NCBI RefSeq assembly: GCF_001046635.1
Contig: NZ_KQ130454.1
Location: 193,501 to 257,500, forward strand
DNA length: 64,000 nt
Direction: 5' to 3'
Source of the DNA: Novosphingobium barchaimii LL02
GTDB taxonomy: Bacteria; Pseudomonadota; Alphaproteobacteria; Sphingomonadales; Sphingomonadaceae
In this document: positions 62,534-64,000 of the stretch, piece after piece
How positions within the stretch are numbered: the stretch's first letter is position 1
Layout of the letters: every line of letters begins with the position of its first letter
Made by a program: the position numbers and the translations under genes
The notes under the pieces: model-generated
What the model was told of the DNA's origin: nothing
The model's input: the letters and a program-made list of their open reading frames with translations, nothing else
Database searches by the model: none

Positions 62534-63109
62534 TTGGAAGCCCTGCTTACCTCCACGGCCGTCGTCGCGCTTGCCGAAATCGGCGACAAGACCCAGCTGC
62601 TCGCGATCGTGCTGGCCACCCGCTTCAAGAAGCCCTGGCCGATCGTGGCCGGCATCTTCGTCGCCACGATCGCCAATCACTTCCTCGCCGCCCTCGTGGG
62701 CGAACAGGCAGCCTCGTTCCTTGATGGCTTGTGGTTCCGCTACCTCGTCGCCGCCAGCTTCATCCTGATGGCCGCATGGACCCTTATCCCCGACAAGTTC
62801 GACGAAAACGAAGACGCCAAGCCCAGCCGCTTCGGACCCTTCATGGCGACCGCGATCGCGTTCTTCCTGGTTGAGATGGGCGACAAGACGCAGATCGCCA
62901 CCATCGCGCTGGGCGCCCGCTTCCAGAGCGTGGTCCCGGTGATGATGGGCACCACCATCGGCATGATGATAGCCAACGTGCCCGCCGTGTTCCTGGGCAA
63001 CGAGCTTATCAAGCGGGTGTCGCTGAGCATGGTGCGCACGGTAGCGGCGCTGCTCTTCCTGGTGATCGGCCTGTGGCTGCTGGCGCAGACCGCCGGCTGG
63101 CTGGGCTGA
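62534..63109 (+). CDS. TMEM165/GDT1 family (UPF0016) cation transporter, likely Mn2+ exporter
   Basis: The 191 residues form six transmembrane helices in two repeats, each with the signature E-x-G-D-K-T: VVALAEIGDKTQLLAIVLATRF (about 10-30) and FFLVEMGDKTQIATIALGARF (about 110-130). Between them is a hydrophilic loop with PDKFDENEDAKPSRFG. The family transports Mn2+ or Ca2+; in bacteria (MneA/MntX-type) it exports Mn2+. The upstream yybP-ykoY riboswitch fixes the physiological role with fair certainty. The ATG at 62450 lies inside the aptamer, so I chose the in-frame TTG at 62534, which has GGAG 9 nt upstream and gives the usual family length; 28 more codons precede it. Confidence 0.88.
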   Translation: MEALLTSTAVVALAEIGDKTQLLAIVLATRFKKPWPIVAGIFVATIANHFLAALVGEQAASFLDGLWFRYLVAASFILMAAWTLIPDKFDENEDAKPSRFGPFMATAIAFFLVEMGDKTQIATIALGARFQSVVPVMMGTTIGMMIANVPAVFLGNELIKRVSLSMVRTVAALLFLVIGLWLLAQTAGWLG

Positions 63110-63117
63110 CGATCTTG

Positions 63118-63146
63118 GCGCCGTCCCGGGATAGCCGGGACGGCGC
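63118..63146. terminator. Bidirectional hairpin between the exporter and the response regulator
   Basis: GCGCCGTCCCGG (63118-63129) pairs perfectly with CCGGGACGGCGC (63135-63146), loop GATAG, between the converging stops at 63109 and 63152. T tracts are short on both sides. Confidence 0.65.
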
Positions 63147-63151
63147 GATCT

Positions 63152-63838
63152 TCACACCGTATCGAAGACATACCCCAGCGAACGCACGGTGCGCAGCGGA
63201 TTGCCCGCTCCCACACCCTTGAGCGCGCGGCGCAGGCGGCCGATCCACACGTCAACCGTGCGCTCGTCCACCGGCGGTTCCTGCTTGCCGAGCGCGGAGA
63301 TCAGCTGGGTGCGGCTGAACACCCGCCCGGGATGCTCGATGAAATAGCGCAGCAGTCGCAGTTCGTTGGGCATCAGCGAGATCGGCTTGCCCTGGAAGCG
63401 CGCCTGAAAGGCCGCGACGTCCACCATCAACTCGCCCTGCGTGACCACGCGAATGCCCGCGCTGTCCTGTTCGCCAAGGTTGGCGCCCAGCACCCGGTCA
63501 AGCAGCGCAGTGCGGGTCAGCGGGCCAACCATATAGTCGTCCGCTCCCATTCGCAGCGCGCGCTTGCGGTCTTCCTGGTTGTCCTCTTCGAGAACCATGG
63601 TGACGTGGGCATGGGCGGTCAGCGCATCGGCGCGCAGGCGCCGGCACAGTTCCAGGCCCGACATTTCGGGCAGGACCCAGTCAATGAAGATCCACAGCGC
63701 ACCCTCGATCAGGGGTAACTCGGAAAAGTCTGTCCAGCGGTGGAGAACCACGTCGAACTGGTCGTGCCGGAAAGGCGCCAGCGCCCCCGCCGCGCCCCCG
63801 GAGAGTTCGCTTGCCAGCAATATGTCGATCCGCCGCAT
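63152..63838 (-). CDS. PhoB-like response regulator with degenerate receiver
   Basis: The 228 residues pair a receiver (about 1-115) with a C-terminal winged helix (about 130-228). The latter is clearly OmpR/PhoB-type: LMPNELRLLRYFIEHPGRVFSRTQLISALG, DERTVDVWIGRLRRALKG and LRTVRSLGYVFDTV closely follow PhoB. The receiver keeps Asp53 in FIDWVLPEMSG but departs elsewhere: the acidic pair after beta-1 is Ala-Ser-Glu (LLASELS), the conserved Thr/Ser after beta-4 is Leu83, and the conserved Lys after beta-5 is Gly105 (DDYMVGPL). Normal phosphorylation switching is therefore doubtful. The start MRRIDILLASE is 18 codons inside the open frame. No histidine kinase gene is adjacent in the window. Confidence 0.9.
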   Translation of the reverse strand: MRRIDILLASELSGGAAGALAPFRHDQFDVVLHRWTDFSELPLIEGALWIFIDWVLPEMSGLELCRRLRADALTAHAHVTMVLEEDNQEDRKRALRMGADDYMVGPLTRTALLDRVLGANLGEQDSAGIRVVTQGELMVDVAAFQARFQGKPISLMPNELRLLRYFIEHPGRVFSRTQLISALGKQEPPVDERTVDVWIGRLRRALKGVGAGNPLRTVRSLGYVFDTV

Positions 63839-63926
63839 CGCCCCTTGTTCGCCCTTCGTCCGGCTGAACGGCCCCCATATGGATCGTCGCACGGGCGGGC
63901 TTTTGCATCCCCAGTGTGACGAACGG

Positions 63927-63943
63927 GTGACATATCGATGACA
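63927..63943 (-). promoter_or_regulatory. Pho box upstream of the response regulator
   Basis: On the minus strand TGTCATCGATATGTCAC has two TGTCA half-sites exactly 11 nt apart, as in the CTGTCATAAATCTGTCAC consensus. It ends 89 nt before the regulator start codon. A further TGTCAT at about 63976 on the plus strand lies outside the box. Confidence 0.65.
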
Positions 63944-64000
63944 TGGCGGTGAAACCCGAAAGACAAGCTGGCCAGTGTCATCGAACCGACCCGCAACCGT

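Overview
The window is GC-rich chromosomal DNA, almost certainly from an alphaproteobacterium of the Sphingomonadales (a Novosphingobium/Sphingomonas-like organism). This is inferred from the division cluster order, the MurE meso-DAP signature, the style of the TonB-dependent receptor and lipoprotein, and the abundant CTTCGACAAGCTCAG-type intergenic repeats. No phage, IS element, CRISPR array or rRNA operon is visible.

Layout. 1-4.2 kb: end of an MFS transporter (+), then a minus-strand run of obgE, proB, an extended SDR and a bile-acid/sodium-symporter-like protein. 4.2-11.5 kb: obgE, tRNA-Ala(CGC), a polyproline lipoprotein, a Bax-inhibitor-1 family membrane protein, proC, a YbjN-domain protein and a large TPR/SPOR envelope protein. 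11.6-31.7 kb: a nearly complete dcw (division and cell wall) cluster, all on the minus strand, transcribed mraZ-rsmH-ftsL-ftsI-murE-murF-mraY-murD-ftsW-murG-murC-murB-DUF4262-ddl-ftsQ-ftsA-ftsZ. Most junctions are 1-4 nt overlaps (ATGA, GTGA, TGATG). Three junctions (murG/murC, murC/murB, ftsA/ftsZ) instead carry REP-like hairpin repeats. 31.7-38.7 kb: a GldG-like lipoprotein, a small membrane protein, cysteine synthase, a [2Fe-2S] ferredoxin, an AlkA-type glycosylase, a DUF1090 protein, pterin carbinolamine dehydratase, ccmA-ccmB, a carboxymuconolactone-decarboxylase-family protein, and a Fur-box-preceded small Cys/His protein. 38.7-45.6 kb: a three-gene transglutaminase / ATP-grasp-alpha-E / transglutaminase-DUF2126 operon. 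45.8-49.5 kb: ppk1 and ppx. 49.6-56.9 kb: a compact type IV secretion operon, virB2-B3-B4-B6-B9-B10-B11, with no virB1, B5, B7, B8 or virD4. 57.2-64 kb: a TPR protein, a secreted lipoprotein plus TonB-dependent receptor behind an array of PhoB-box-like TGTCA sites, a yybP-ykoY (Mn2+) riboswitch driving a TMEM165/GDT1 family exporter, and a PhoB-like response regulator with a degenerate receiver and a near-consensus Pho box upstream.

How it fits together. The central 20 kb builds lipid II and the septal machinery: MurB-F, MraY and MurG make the precursor, FtsW/FtsI polymerise it, and FtsQ/L/A/Z organise the ring; the neighbouring SPOR protein is a plausible septal glycan binder. The right end has a phosphate flavour: ppk/ppx, candidate Pho boxes before a TonB receptor locus, and a PhoB-like regulator.

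Most noteworthy: (i) the repeat family shows compensatory base changes in the bases flanking a fixed 13-nt core, so a hairpin is being selected; (ii) the T4SS lacks VirB8; (iii) a Fur box lies between a plus-strand gene of unknown function and a strong minus-strand terminator, which suggests an iron-regulated small RNA; (iv) the amidoligase-like transglutaminase/ATP-grasp operon; (v) a DUF4262 gene is translationally coupled inside the dcw operon. Starts were moved inward where a Shine-Dalgarno site or a coupled overlap supported it.
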